The notes: a model not told the origin generated them from the letters alone. Shown: positions 1 to 8,274, numbered from the stretch's first letter. The stretch: DNA of 64,000 nucleotides from Marivita sp041725935 (GCA_041725935.1 JBGRQD010000007.1:186001-250000), one strand, 5' to 3'. Program-made: numbers and translations.

Positions 1-1
1 C

Positions 2-2560
2 AGGCCCCTGTTCCTGACCCGCTTGGGCATGGGAGCAGAAGTCATCGTGCGCGCCTTCTGGCCATTCTGGTCGGTTCTGTTCGCTGGTCTGGCTTTCCTC
101 ATGCTAGGGTTGCAGGATCACTTGCCGGTCGAAGCGGTGTGGGGTTTCCTGGCTCTGGCAGCCATGGCGGCGGTTTGGGCATTGGTGCGCGGGGTGCGCA
201 GGTTTTACGTCCCGACAGAGGCCTCGGCCTTGGCGCGGTTGGACGCAACCCTACCTGGCAATCCCATCCTTGCCGCGATGGACATTCAGGCGATCGGTTC
301 GGGTGATCCGGCGTCGCTTGCCGTTTGGAACGCACACCAAGAACGAATGGCTGCGCGTTTGAAAGACGCCAAGGCCGCGGAGCCTGATCTGCGCGTCTCA
401 CGGGCCGACCCTTTCGCCCTGCGCTATGTCGCGGTGTTGGCCTTTTTGGTCGCAGCAGTGTTCGGTTCGCTGGTCAAGGTTCAAACCGTGTCCGCCATGG
501 GTCCGACCGGATCTGACCTTGCATCAGGTCCCACATGGGAGGGCTGGCTGGAGCCGCCACATTACACAGGTCGGCCGTCAATCTATCTGAATGACATTCG
601 GGACGCGCGTGTTGAGACTCCACAGGGGAGCCGGGTCACACTGCGTTTTTACGGTGAGGTTGGTGTTCTGAGCGTGACCGAGACCGTTTCGAACCGGGCA
701 TCCCCAACTGCGACGCCGGAAGAGCTTGTCGCGGTTTCGACCAACACCGCACAGGAGTTCACCGTTACACGCTCTGGGCAACTCGAGATCGAAGGTCCGG
801 GCGGCCGGATTTGGGAGGTTGTAGCGACACCCGACCGTGCACCCGAGGTGGCCCGCGATGGCGAGATCGAAGTCAGCTACGAAGGCGAGGCGCAGATCCC
901 GTTCACGGCACGTGATGATTACGGCGTTGCGGCTGGCACCGCGCGGATCGAACTGGCGCTGGACGATGTGGATCGGCGCTACGGCTTGCGGATCGAGCCT
1001 GAACCGCGGTCGGCCATCGAACTGCCTTTGCCGATGCCCATCGCGGGCGACCGCTCCGAATTTACCGAAACGCTGATCGACAATTTTTCCGAACATCCTT
1101 GGGCAAATCTGCCGGTCACCATCAGCCTGACCGTAACCGACGAAGCGGACCAGATCGGTGAGGCGGTGCCTGACGTGATCGCCCTGCCGGGACGGCGCTT
1201 CTTCGACCCGATGGCCAGCGCGATCATCGATCTGCGCAGGTCGCTGTTGTGGAACCGTGAGAACGCCGCTGATGTCGCGATGCTGATGCGCGCCATCTCG
1301 CATCGGCCCGACGATGTGTTCCGCTCCAGCACCGATTTCCTGCGCCTGCGTACCATCATGCGCCGTGTCGAGGCGTTGTCGCGCGTGACCATGAGTGATG
1401 ATCAGCAGGCCGAGATTGCGCAGGCCATGTGGGATCTTGCGATACGGCTCGAGGAAGGTGATCTTGAAGACGCGCTCGAACGCCTGCAGCGCGCTCAGGA
1501 CCGCCTATCCGAGGCGATGCGCAATGGTGCGTCGGATCAGGAAATCGCCGAACTGATGCAGGAGTTGCGCGAAGCAACGGACGATTATCTACGCCAGTTG
1601 TCGCGTCAGGCTCAGCAAGACCAGCAGGACAATCCCGATCAGGAAATGACTCAGAACCAGAACATGATGGAGATGAGCCAGAACGACCTGCAGGAAATGA
1701 TGGACCGCATTCAGGAACTGATGGAGCAGGGCCGCATGGCAGAAGCGCAAGAAGCGCTCGAACAGCTGCGCCAGATGATGGAGAACATGCAGGTTACTCA
1801 AGGACAGGGTCAGCAGGGTCAGTCTCCGGGCGATCAGGCAATGGAAGGTCTTGCAGAGACCCTGCGCGAGCAGCAGGGCCTTTCGGATCAGGCGTTCCGT
1901 GATTTACAGGAACAGTTCAATCCCGGTCAACCGGGCCAGCAAGGGCAACAAGGTCAGCAGCCTGGGCAACAACCCGGCCAACAGGGTCAGGGTCAACAGC
2001 AGGGCCAAGGACAAGGTCAGGGGCAGCAACCGGGACAAGGTCAAAACGGTGAAGGCCAAAGTCTTGAGGACAGCCTTGCCGAGCGGCAGCGCGCGCTGCG
2101 CGATGAACTGAACCGACAATCGCAGAACCTGCCCGGCGCAGGGACCGAGGCTGGCGATGCGGCGCGTGAAGCGCTCGACCGGGCCGAAGGGGCCATGGAG
2201 GGCGCTGAGGAATCGCTCCGCGAGAATGATCTGGCGGGTGCCATCGACAATCAGTCCGAGGCGATGGAAGCGTTGCGTGAAGGGATGCGCAATCTTGGCG
2301 AAGCGGTGGCCCAACAGCAACAGCAGGGCCAAGGTCAGCAGGGTATGGCGGAAGGCGCCGATCCCGGCCAGCAGCGCGATCCGCTGGGTCGGAACATCGG
2401 GTCCAATGGTCAGATCGGGTCGAACGAAAACCTGCTTCAGGGTGAGGATGTCTATCGTCGGGCGCGCGAGCTTCTGGATGAAATCCGGCGTCGGTCTGGC
2501 GAGGGCGAACGCCCCGAGGAAGAGCTTGAGTACCTCGAACGTCTGCTTGACCGGTTCTGA
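2..2560 (+). CDS. TIGR02302 / DUF4175 family membrane protein, 5' end cut by window edge
   Basis: This is a large inner-membrane protein of the DUF4175/TIGR02302 family found across alphaproteobacteria; its function is unknown. The frame is open to the left edge (residues RPLFLTR precede the first possible start, a TTG at 23), so the true start probably lies outside the window. Two hydrophobic segments are visible, one in the first 50 residues (AFWPFWSVLFAGLAF) and one near residues 134-156. A central acidic, glutamine-rich helical region contains many Q/E/M residues and leads into a Gln-Gly-Pro repeat tract, then a second coiled-coil-like part ending EEELEYLERLLDRF. The next gene is convergent, so this one ends its transcription unit. 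Family assignment is fairly firm; role is not known. Confidence 0.85.
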   Translation, partial: RPLFLTRLGMGAEVIVRAFWPFWSVLFAGLAFLMLGLQDHLPVEAVWGFLALAAMAAVWALVRGVRRFYVPTEASALARLDATLPGNPILAAMDIQAIGSGDPASLAVWNAHQERMAARLKDAKAAEPDLRVSRADPFALRYVAVLAFLVAAVFGSLVKVQTVSAMGPTGSDLASGPTWEGWLEPPHYTGRPSIYLNDIRDARVETPQGSRVTLRFYGEVGVLSVTETVSNRASPTATPEELVAVSTNTAQEFTVTRSGQLEIEGPGGRIWEVVATPDRAPEVARDGEIEVSYEGEAQIPFTARDDYGVAAGTARIELALDDVDRRYGLRIEPEPRSAIELPLPMPIAGDRSEFTETLIDNFSEHPWANLPVTISLTVTDEADQIGEAVPDVIALPGRRFFDPMASAIIDLRRSLLWNRENAADVAMLMRAISHRPDDVFRSSTDFLRLRTIMRRVEALSRVTMSDDQQAEIAQAMWDLAIRLEEGDLEDALERLQRAQDRLSEAMRNGASDQEIAELMQELREATDDYLRQLSRQAQQDQQDNPDQEMTQNQNMMEMSQNDLQEMMDRIQELMEQGRMAEAQEALEQLRQMMENMQVTQGQGQQGQSPGDQAMEGLAETLREQQGLSDQAFRDLQEQFNPGQPGQQGQQGQQPGQQPGQQGQGQQQGQGQGQGQQPGQGQNGEGQSLEDSLAERQRALRDELNRQSQNLPGAGTEAGDAAREALDRAEGAMEGAEESLRENDLAGAIDNQSEAMEALREGMRNLGEAVAQQQQQGQGQQGMAEGADPGQQRDPLGRNIGSNGQIGSNENLLQGEDVYRRARELLDEIRRRSGEGERPEEELEYLERLLDRF
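1921..2050 (+). repeat. Gln/Gly/Pro-coding low-complexity tract inside the DUF4175 gene
   Basis: The DNA is an imperfect series of GGTCAG/GGGCAA/CAACCG-type units encoding runs such as GQQGQQGQQPGQQPGQQ. The units stay in frame, so length changes by whole codons would be tolerated. This kind of tract is usual in TIGR02302 proteins, but the unit number is likely to vary between strains. Confidence 0.8.
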
Positions 2561-2637
2561 TGGGGCGCGTCTGCGGTGACGCAAACGGGATGGATGCATG
2601 GACGTATCATCCGCCCACTGCGAATCTGCGGCCCGGA

Positions 2638-3060
2638 TCACGTATCCGGGTCGACCTTGCCTCGAAGCGATTTCACCTCGCCGCGGACTTTCTTTTCCTT
2701 GAGGCGTCGCTTCTTTGATCCAAGCGTCGGCTTCGTGGCAACCCGCCGTTTGGGTGGGGTCAGTGCGGAAACGATCATCTCTTTCAACCGGTCGCGTGCG
2801 ATCTCGCGGTTGCGCACCTGGGACCGTGTCTCGTCGACCTGAAGGACAATTGCGCCCTCCTTTGTCCATCTTCGACCCGCGATCCGGCGCAAACGGGTTT
2901 TCACCGGACCCGGCAAATTGGGAGAGCGATCCGCCTCGAAGCGCAGTTCCACCGCTGACGACACCTTGTTCACGTTCTGCCCACCGGGGCCGGACGCGCG
3001 GATGAACTGTTCCGTCAGTTCCCAGTCTTCGATGGTGATACGGTCTGAAATCTGAAGCAT
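2638..3060 (-). CDS. arfB: Alternative ribosome-rescue factor ArfB (peptidyl-tRNA hydrolase, YaeJ/ICT1 family)
   Basis: Releases peptides from stalled ribosomes by hydrolysing peptidyl-tRNA in the A site. The catalytic GGQ motif is present in the sequence RASGPGGQNVNKVSSAVELR near the N-terminus, followed by the family's conserved core, and the C-terminal tail is very basic (SKKRRLKEKKVRGEVKSLRG), as needed for entering the mRNA channel. At 140 aa it has the usual length. I chose the ATG at 3060 (MLQISDRITI). A longer frame reaching 3108 would begin inside the loop of a terminator hairpin and is unlikely; an ATG at 3072 is a possible alternative. The stop codon lies within a small hairpin (2632-2650, CCCGGAT/ATCCGGG). 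Confidence 0.93.
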   Translation of the reverse strand: MLQISDRITIEDWELTEQFIRASGPGGQNVNKVSSAVELRFEADRSPNLPGPVKTRLRRIAGRRWTKEGAIVLQVDETRSQVRNREIARDRLKEMIVSALTPPKRRVATKPTLGSKKRRLKEKKVRGEVKSLRGKVDPDT

Positions 3061-3091
3061 GGCCAATACCATAATGCGCAGGCGCTCATAC

Positions 3092-3119
3092 AAAAAGGGT
3101 CGCCACATGGGCGACCCTT
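3092..3119 (-). terminator. Rho-independent terminator (minus strand)
   Basis: On the minus strand a perfect 10-bp stem, AAGGGTCGCC / GGCGACCCTT with a 5-base loop, is followed directly by a T-run. It ends the transcript that comes from the micro-ORF element (3190-3262) and possibly from the queuosine-precursor transporter gene upstream, and separates them from arfB. Confidence 0.85.
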
Positions 3120-3189
3120 CGAGACTTACGGAGGTGGGGTTCGGTTAGGTTCCACACCAATTCGATGGGTTCGTCACCCGGGGGTTGCC

Positions 3190-3246
3190 CTAGATGTTTG
3201 CCTCTCGAACTGTTCCGACACCTCTCTCCAATACCTCTCTCGACAC
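3190..3246 (-). CDS. Putative 18-codon micro-ORF with a maximal Shine-Dalgarno
   Basis: A GTG-started frame encodes VSREVLERGVGTVREANI and stops at TAG. It is supported only by its translation signal: seven bases upstream of the GTG lies GGAGG, inside a stretch (AAAGGAGGTGATCC) perfectly complementary to the 3' end of 16S rRNA. I do not recognise the peptide. It is basic/acidic, has no membrane segment and is too short for domain assignment. It lies in the 212-base gap between the queuosine-precursor transporter and arfB and is followed by a strong terminator. It could be a real micropeptide, a leader, or a by-product of an RNA element whose function is the SD itself. Confidence 0.4.
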   Translation of the reverse strand: MSREVLERGVGTVREANI

Positions 3247-3247
3247 T

Positions 3248-3262
3248 GGATCACCTCCTTTC
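3248..3262 (-). promoter_or_regulatory. Full-length Shine-Dalgarno (perfect anti-SD complement)
   Basis: On the plus strand the bases read as the 3' end of 16S rRNA (CTGGATCACCTCCTTTC at 3246-3262); the minus strand therefore carries an unusually long ribosome-binding site. A GGAGGTG copy on the plus strand at 3130-3136 means that the same minus transcript also carries CACCTCC about 115 bases downstream, able to pair with this site over 7 bp. Confidence 0.6.
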
Positions 3263-3321
3263 AGCTGTTGATAAAACGCATCGTTAGCGTGACAGGCTTT
3301 GCGTCGGGTGCAACTCTTTTC

Positions 3322-3951
3322 TTACGAAAATGCCGCTTTTTCACGAAAACGCAAAACGATGAGTCGAAACGGTATCAGTGCCAGCAAGGCCAGTGCGATC
3401 TTGACCATCCAGTCGGCAACTGCCAGCGACACCCAAAGCGGGGCAACCGGTCCCACGCCCAGCATCGGGAGCATTTCACCCGCCCATGACACGTCGTTTG
3501 CTGGCTCGATAAAACTCAGACTGGCCGAGAACGCGATGCTGAAGAACAGCGCGGTATCGACCGATGCGCCGATCAGCGTGGATGCAAGCGGCGCGCGCCA
3601 CCATGCGCCATCGCGCATCTTGTGAAAGATCGACACGTCCAGAAGTTGCGCTGTCAGAAACGCGATGCCCGATCCGAGCGCGATCCGCAATGTGACGAGC
3701 GGGCCGAATTCGCCCTGGATCTGTGTGCCGATGAGCGAGCATATCACGCCGACGATGAAACCGGCAAAGACCACCCGGCGCGCGGCGCTGGGGCCGTAGA
3801 GGCGGTTCATCACATCCGTGACGAGAAAGGCGAGAGGGTAGGTGAAGGCTCCCCATGTCAGCCAGTTGCCGAACAGAAACTGAACAAAGATGTTGGAGGC
3901 CAACACGATGAGGGCCATGGCAATGATGCCAGGAATATGTGAGCGGGTCAT
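3322..3951 (-). CDS. Queuosine precursor transporter (VUT/YhhQ family)
   Basis: Inner-membrane carrier of the vitamin-uptake-transporter family (PF02592), whose E. coli member YhhQ imports preQ0/preQ1 for the tRNA modification queuosine. The 209-aa product has about six hydrophobic segments, with the family-typical NRLYGPSAARRVVF after the second and LDVSIFHKMRDGAWWRAPLAS before the last pair. The ATG at 3951 (MTRSHIPG) is chosen because GGGAGT precedes it at good spacing; a frame open to 4041 adds 30 polar residues without a start signal. It is the last coding gene of a minus-strand run. Substrate is inferred from the family only; I see no preQ1 riboswitch fold in the 91-base leader. Confidence 0.88.
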   Translation of the reverse strand: MTRSHIPGIIAMALIVLASNIFVQFLFGNWLTWGAFTYPLAFLVTDVMNRLYGPSAARRVVFAGFIVGVICSLIGTQIQGEFGPLVTLRIALGSGIAFLTAQLLDVSIFHKMRDGAWWRAPLASTLIGASVDTALFFSIAFSASLSFIEPANDVSWAGEMLPMLGVGPVAPLWVSLAVADWMVKIALALLALIPFRLIVLRFREKAAFS

Positions 3952-3987
3952 TGTGACTCCCGTTTTGCCAAGGTTGCGGGGACTTGA

Positions 3988-4004
3988 TTCCCGAATTTCG
4001 GGAA
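3988..4004. repeat. 17-base inverted repeat upstream of the VUT transporter
   Basis: TTCCCGAA-T-TTCGGGAA is a perfect dyad 37 bases upstream of the transporter's ATG. With no T-run it is not a standard terminator; it may be an operator or an intercistronic mRNA hairpin. Confidence 0.6.
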
Positions 4005-4042
4005 TGGCGGGACGCATATAGCGCCGCTCCGGGACAGACAAG

Positions 4043-4870
4043 CTATTTGCAGACCGCGTATTCGACGATCTCGGTTTTCTGCAGGAACAGGAAATTGTCG
4101 TCCGACACCATGGTCAGTCGCAATGACCCGTCAGACGCGGCCCATACGGCAAGCCCTTCGAGGTTGTCATGTCGGCGCGGTTCTGACTCCAGAAGGGTTT
4201 CGCCCGGAATTCCTTCGTCCGGCGATATGTCGAACCGCCGGACCCGAGACGAAAACCCGAACCCGGTAAAGCCCCGTTCAAGGACATAGAGCCTGCCATC
4301 GGGTCCGATATCCGCGCCAACCGGAAGCAAGCCGCCCTCGCGGGAAATCGACATCGGTTGATCCCAGCCTGTGTCGCTTTGGAAGCGAAACACTGGAAAC
4401 GGCGATTGAAGGTCTCGGGAATATTCGGGGAGCGCGTAGACCGTGCCATCGGTCGCAATTGCCAAGGCTTCAAGTCCCCGATTGTTGGGCAGTGACTGGA
4501 CATCGGGATGCGTCGGCAAAGCGGACCACGTGCCGTCGAGGTCACGACGCAGAACGCGGTTTTCACTTTCAACCGACACATAAAGACGCCCCTCCACATC
4601 GCGTGCCAAACCTTCGGTGTCTCTGATCGAGGGATGTCCGAACAGGCTGTCGGGCAAATGCAACTCAGCCATCTCTGAACTGCGGACGCCGATGACCCGA
4701 TCCCCGTGACGAAAGATCGTGCCTTCAATCAGATGGCCACGGTCGCTGAGCATGACAAAGCCCGCGCCATCGGAGGCAAGTGTGATCGCGGAATACCCTC
4801 CAAAACCGTCACGCTCTTTCGTCCAGTGATAGGACGAGAGGAACCGGGCCGCGAGGCTGTTGTTTCCCAA
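4043..4870 (-). CDS. Esterase-like activity of phytase family protein, lacking a visible signal peptide
   Basis: 275-aa beta-propeller-like protein of the 'esterase-like activity of phytase' family (PF13449). Recognisable segments are GGYSAITLASDGAGFVMLSD (start of the propeller), RDTEGLARDVEGRLYVSVE and GLEALAIATDGTVYALPE, with repeated DGRLYVLE-type blades. Family members usually carry an export signal; here the frame begins at TTG 4870 right after the mepA stop and the first residues (MGNNSLAARFLSSYHW) are not a signal peptide. No ATG or GTG is available upstream before the in-frame stop that coincides with the end of mepA. Translation may be coupled to mepA. The physiological substrate is unknown and the start is uncertain. 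Confidence 0.75.
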   Translation of the reverse strand: MGNNSLAARFLSSYHWTKERDGFGGYSAITLASDGAGFVMLSDRGHLIEGTIFRHGDRVIGVRSSEMAELHLPDSLFGHPSIRDTEGLARDVEGRLYVSVESENRVLRRDLDGTWSALPTHPDVQSLPNNRGLEALAIATDGTVYALPEYSRDLQSPFPVFRFQSDTGWDQPMSISREGGLLPVGADIGPDGRLYVLERGFTGFGFSSRVRRFDISPDEGIPGETLLESEPRRHDNLEGLAVWAASDGSLRLTMVSDDNFLFLQKTEIVEYAVCK

Positions 4871-4894
4871 AGCGCGATCAGTGCTCAGGACATG

Positions 4895-5818
4895 TCAGTT
4901 CGCGGCCAGAACGGCAGCACATTGTCCGGGCAAATCCGCAAGCGTCAGTTCGCGCCTTGGAGTGGGTCTGGGTGCGTTCGGATCGGGCGGCGGCGGGTTG
5001 AGGATGTTGTTGACCCATTGCTGCGCATCATCGCACCCATCCCCGCGCGGTGGCGGGTCTTGGTCAACGCATCCCGACATGCCACGGGGGCAGGCCAGTC
5101 GCACGTGGAAATGGTAGTGGTGACCATACCAGGGGCGGATCTTGTTCAGATAGCCCCGGTCTCCGGTTTCGGCGTTGCACATGGCAACCTTGGCACCGGG
5201 GAACACGAAGATACGTGCGACCCGAGGATCGCTGGCGGCTGCCTTGATGATGTTGTGATGTGACTTGGTCCATTGGTCATTGATGAAGGCACCGTTGGAC
5301 CGGCGCAGCGAGATGGACGAGATGTTTTCGCGATCGGTGCGGCTCAGGTTCAGATTGGCCGCCGGTAGCATCCAGATATCGGCATCCAGCCCGATCTGGT
5401 GGCTTGCGTGTCCGGTCAGCATCGGCCCGCCGCGTGGCTGGCTGATATCGCCGACATAGATGCCGTTCCAGCCCGGTTCCTGCGCGGCGATGCGCGACAG
5501 GTCCTGCAGAAAATCAACGGTGATCGGAAGACCCCAGTTGCGGTTCCGCGACAGGCGCATCGCCTGCCAGGTCGGTCCGGTTTCGGGCAGTTGCACCTGA
5601 CCGGCGGCACATCCCTTGGCATAGCTGCCAAAGGCCGCGGGTGTCTGGCTGGACCCGTTCTCCATGCCGCCGAACAGCTGTTTGGCCTGCCGGGTGCTGA
5701 GAACGCTGCTGACACGCGGCGTGCTCACCGATGTCACGTCTGCGCTGGGCGAACCACTGTCGTTGCCACAGGCCGCCAGCAGGAAGGCCAGTCCGAGAAT
5801 GATCGAAAATCGTTTCAT
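4895..5818 (-). CDS. mepA: Penicillin-insensitive murein endopeptidase MepA, lipoprotein form
   Basis: Metallo-endopeptidase (peptidase M74) that cuts D-Ala-mDAP cross-links in peptidoglycan. The 307-aa product begins with a lipoprotein signal (MKRFSIILGLAFLLAAC, Cys17), so it is probably membrane-anchored in the periplasm. The two zinc-binding motifs are clear: GHASHQIGLDADIWM in the middle and WYGHHYHFHVRLACP towards the C-terminus, followed by conserved Cys pairs. The start overlaps the stop of the upstream transporter gene by four bases (ATGA), indicating translational coupling. A proline-rich stretch (PPPPDPNAPRPTPRR) links the catalytic domain to the tail. Confidence 0.94.
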   Translation of the reverse strand: MKRFSIILGLAFLLAACGNDSGSPSADVTSVSTPRVSSVLSTRQAKQLFGGMENGSSQTPAAFGSYAKGCAAGQVQLPETGPTWQAMRLSRNRNWGLPITVDFLQDLSRIAAQEPGWNGIYVGDISQPRGGPMLTGHASHQIGLDADIWMLPAANLNLSRTDRENISSISLRRSNGAFINDQWTKSHHNIIKAAASDPRVARIFVFPGAKVAMCNAETGDRGYLNKIRPWYGHHYHFHVRLACPRGMSGCVDQDPPPRGDGCDDAQQWVNNILNPPPPDPNAPRPTPRRELTLADLPGQCAAVLAAN

Positions 5819-7155
5819 GACACTGCTCGTCTCCCATTCGGGTTGACCCAGACTAACAACACAAGGCCGATCAGGAAAAGACCTATCACGGGGCTCACGC
5901 CCAATTGTTGCGAGCCGGTGGCGTAGGTGGTGACCCCGATGAGCAAGGGTGCCAGGAAACTGGTCGCTTTGCCCGATAGTGCGTATAATCCGAATGCTTC
6001 GGTCATCCGGTCCGGATTGGCCTGACGGACCATCATCGTACGGCTGGCTGACTGGATCACCCCACCGGCTGCGCCGATCACGGCACCGATGATAAAGAAC
6101 GCGATATCGGGCAGGGTCGATCCTTCAGGCAGCGGAATGCCGAACATTGCCTCCCGAGAGATCAGAACGATGGCGACTGCCACGGCGGTCAGCGACAGGA
6201 TACAGGCCACGATAACCGGTTTTGGCCCAAACCGGGAATCCGCGATGCCGCCCAGCCATGCGGCGATTGCTCCGGTGATGATGGCGATGATGCCGAAGAT
6301 CCCGACATTCTGAACGCTCCAGCCCAGAACACCGACAGCATAGATGCCGCCGAACGCGTACATCCCGTTCAAAGCGTCCCTGTAGAACATCGCCGATCCG
6401 AGATATGCGAACAGTGACCTATCCTGCGGCAAGTGCCGCAAGGTGGACTTGAGGTCGGTCAGCGCCTTTTTGACTGCGCCCTTTGGGGCTTTTGCGGACT
6501 TCGGGTCGTGGACGAACAGGAAAAACGGGATCATGAACACGATGAACCAGATTGCTGTCAGGGGACCCACGAACCGGGTGCCTTCACGCGCCTCCGGATC
6601 AAGGCCCAGCGCCGGTTCCAATCCGATCAGTGTCCGACCAGTTGCGGAGTTTTCCGCAAAGAACAGCAGCATGATCACCAGAGCCACCAGACCCCCGAGA
6701 TATCCGAACGCCCAGCCATTTCCCGAGATCCGCCCGATCTGGTCGGGCGGTCCCAAGTCGGGCAACATGGAGTTGGTAAAGGTCGTCGCGAACTCCATCC
6801 CGATCATGCCGATGGCAAAGAAGGTCAGGATCAGGACAAGGTTGTAATCGCCGGGTGCCGCGAACCAGAGCCCAGCGGCGCCAACGACATACATGAGTGA
6901 AAACAGCCAGATCCAGCGCAGGCGGTTTCCACCCGTGTCAGCCAGCGCGCCAAGCACCGGGGCCAGAAGCGCAATCACGATTCCGGCAGCGCCAATCCCG
7001 AACCCCCACGCGGACTGCGCGGCGGTGCCATCGCCCAACAGTTCGGTGATGTAGGGGGCAAAGATAAAGGTGATGAGGAGCGTGTTATACGGCTGGCTGG
7101 CCCAGTCGAAAAAGAACCAGCCCCAGATCCGTTTGCGCAATGAAGCGTTCGCCAT
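5815..7155 (-). CDS. MFS transporter, UMF1/Atg22-like family
   Basis: 446-aa polytopic membrane protein of the major facilitator superfamily, UMF1 (Atg22-like) branch. The N-terminal signature FFFDWASQPYNTLLITFIFA is diagnostic of this branch, and about twelve hydrophobic segments follow, with a central cytoplasmic loop (HDPKSAKAPKGAVKKALTDL). The ATG at 7155 has GGGGGA six bases upstream. It sits between a thioesterase gene and mepA in one minus-strand run. Fungal Atg22 exports vacuolar amino acids; the substrate of bacterial members is not established, so none is given here. Confidence 0.9.
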   Translation of the reverse strand: MANASLRKRIWGWFFFDWASQPYNTLLITFIFAPYITELLGDGTAAQSAWGFGIGAAGIVIALLAPVLGALADTGGNRLRWIWLFSLMYVVGAAGLWFAAPGDYNLVLILTFFAIGMIGMEFATTFTNSMLPDLGPPDQIGRISGNGWAFGYLGGLVALVIMLLFFAENSATGRTLIGLEPALGLDPEAREGTRFVGPLTAIWFIVFMIPFFLFVHDPKSAKAPKGAVKKALTDLKSTLRHLPQDRSLFAYLGSAMFYRDALNGMYAFGGIYAVGVLGWSVQNVGIFGIIAIITGAIAAWLGGIADSRFGPKPVIVACILSLTAVAVAIVLISREAMFGIPLPEGSTLPDIAFFIIGAVIGAAGGVIQSASRTMMVRQANPDRMTEAFGLYALSGKATSFLAPLLIGVTTYATGSQQLGVSPVIGLFLIGLVLLVWVNPNGRRAVS

Positions 7156-7209
7156 GCCAAATCCCCCTGCAGAGGTTATGGGTGCGAAACTTCAGCCCGG
7201 CAAGCGTCG

Positions 7210-7761
7210 TCAGGGCGAAACGGCGTCTTGCATCGGGGGCCATGGCCGGGCGTCCTCGGCGCGCAGCCAATCTGCCACCCAATCGGGCATTTCGGGCGAG
7301 GCGATGTCCTCCATCCCCATGGCGGAGATAATGCGGCCGGTCGGAACGATCCCGTTTCTGTCCGTCACAGCCGAACGATAGACAGCGTGGTTTGCACATT
7401 CGCCATTCTGTTTCCACATCGACTGCTCGATATAGAGGAACCGGTGATCCCAGCACAGCAAGCGGCTGCGCATCTCGAACCGCTCGAACGTACGGATGCG
7501 ACGCCTGTAGCGTACGACAACCCCAGCCATCGTCAGCCCCCAACGTTCGCGCCGGATCAGGTCGATCAGGCCATTCGCCTGTGCCATCGGAATGCGGCCC
7601 AGGTCATAAAGCGTCAACGTTCGACCGTTGTTGAGCTCCATCCACAGGTCGATGTCCCAGGGCCAGCACCGATGCTGCGACACATAGGTGGCGAAAGGCC
7701 CGAGCTTCGGGGATTTGCGCGCTTTCCAAATTCCAAGCGCCATGCGGATGAACGGATACAT
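7210..7761 (-). CDS. Acyl-CoA thioesterase-like hotdog protein (THEM6/4HBT group)
   Basis: 183-aa single hotdog-domain protein resembling the thioesterase family around THEM6 and 4-hydroxybenzoyl-CoA thioesterases. The segment DIDLWMELNNGRTLTLYDLG carries the Asn/Asp-helix pattern of the fold, and VVRYRRRIRTFERFEMRSRL is the typical strand pair with the basic/aromatic pattern. The extreme N-terminus (MYPFIRMALGIWK) is hydrophobic enough for peripheral membrane contact. It heads the minus-strand run leading to mepA. Substrate is unknown. A dyad GTTGAC...GTCAAC lies in the divergent gap shared with yggT. Confidence 0.8.
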   Translation of the reverse strand: MYPFIRMALGIWKARKSPKLGPFATYVSQHRCWPWDIDLWMELNNGRTLTLYDLGRIPMAQANGLIDLIRRERWGLTMAGVVVRYRRRIRTFERFEMRSRLLCWDHRFLYIEQSMWKQNGECANHAVYRSAVTDRNGIVPTGRIISAMGMEDIASPEMPDWVADWLRAEDARPWPPMQDAVSP

Positions 7762-7898
7762 CGGGTCCTCCTGTTGCGCGCTTAGTTGACCTGCTGTCGG
7801 TTCACGTCAACCGCGACCTCGCGGCAACCACCCCGTCTTGTTCTTCCGGGCTGTTGCGCCTACCTCTGGGCAAGTCACTGACAAGGGAAATCCGTTCG

Positions 7899-8192
7899 AT
7901 GCAATCGCTTTACCAGATCCTGATGCTGCTTCTTGATATCGTGTGGTTCTTCATCATCGCCCACGTGATCATGAGTTGGCTGATCAATTTCCAGGTTTTG
8001 AACCTGCGTCAACCCATTGTCGCGCAGATCTGGGACGGGTTGAACCGGCTGCTCGAGCCGATGTATTCGCGCCTGCGCCGAATTCTTCCGCCGATGGGTG
8101 GGATCGATCTTGCACCGCTGGTGGCGCTGATCGGGGTCTACGTGCTGCGGATCGTGCTTCAGAACAATGCCGGGTTCTTCTACAGCTTCTGA
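7899..8192 (+). CDS. YggT family membrane protein
   Basis: 97-aa protein with two hydrophobic segments, one at residues 1-30 (LLLDIVWFFIIAHVIMSW) and one near 75-95, separated by the family's amphipathic part (LRRILPPMGGIDLAPLVAL). YggT proteins are widespread integral membrane proteins linked to osmotic tolerance and, in some bacteria, to division or thylakoid functions; the role here is unknown. The ATG at 7899 is preferred because AGGGAAA sits upstream with suitable spacing; an in-frame start 45 bases earlier lacks a signal. Confidence 0.88.
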   Translation: MQSLYQILMLLLDIVWFFIIAHVIMSWLINFQVLNLRQPIVAQIWDGLNRLLEPMYSRLRRILPPMGGIDLAPLVALIGVYVLRIVLQNNAGFFYSF

Positions 8193-8274
8193 TGTCTCTT
8201 AGGCTTGTTCACGCATCCTTAGTATGAGACTGTCAGAACAAGAGCAGATGTAGTAAGAACCTGACAGGTCACCC

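Noticed and set aside
3061..3108. N-terminal extension of ArfB to 3108
   Set aside because: It would start inside the loop and stem of a strong terminator, and family N-termini align with the shorter start.
3246..3262. Fragment of a 16S rRNA gene 3' end
   Set aside because: Only these 17 bases match; flanking sequence is unrelated to rRNA on both sides, so it is better read as a minus-strand Shine-Dalgarno.
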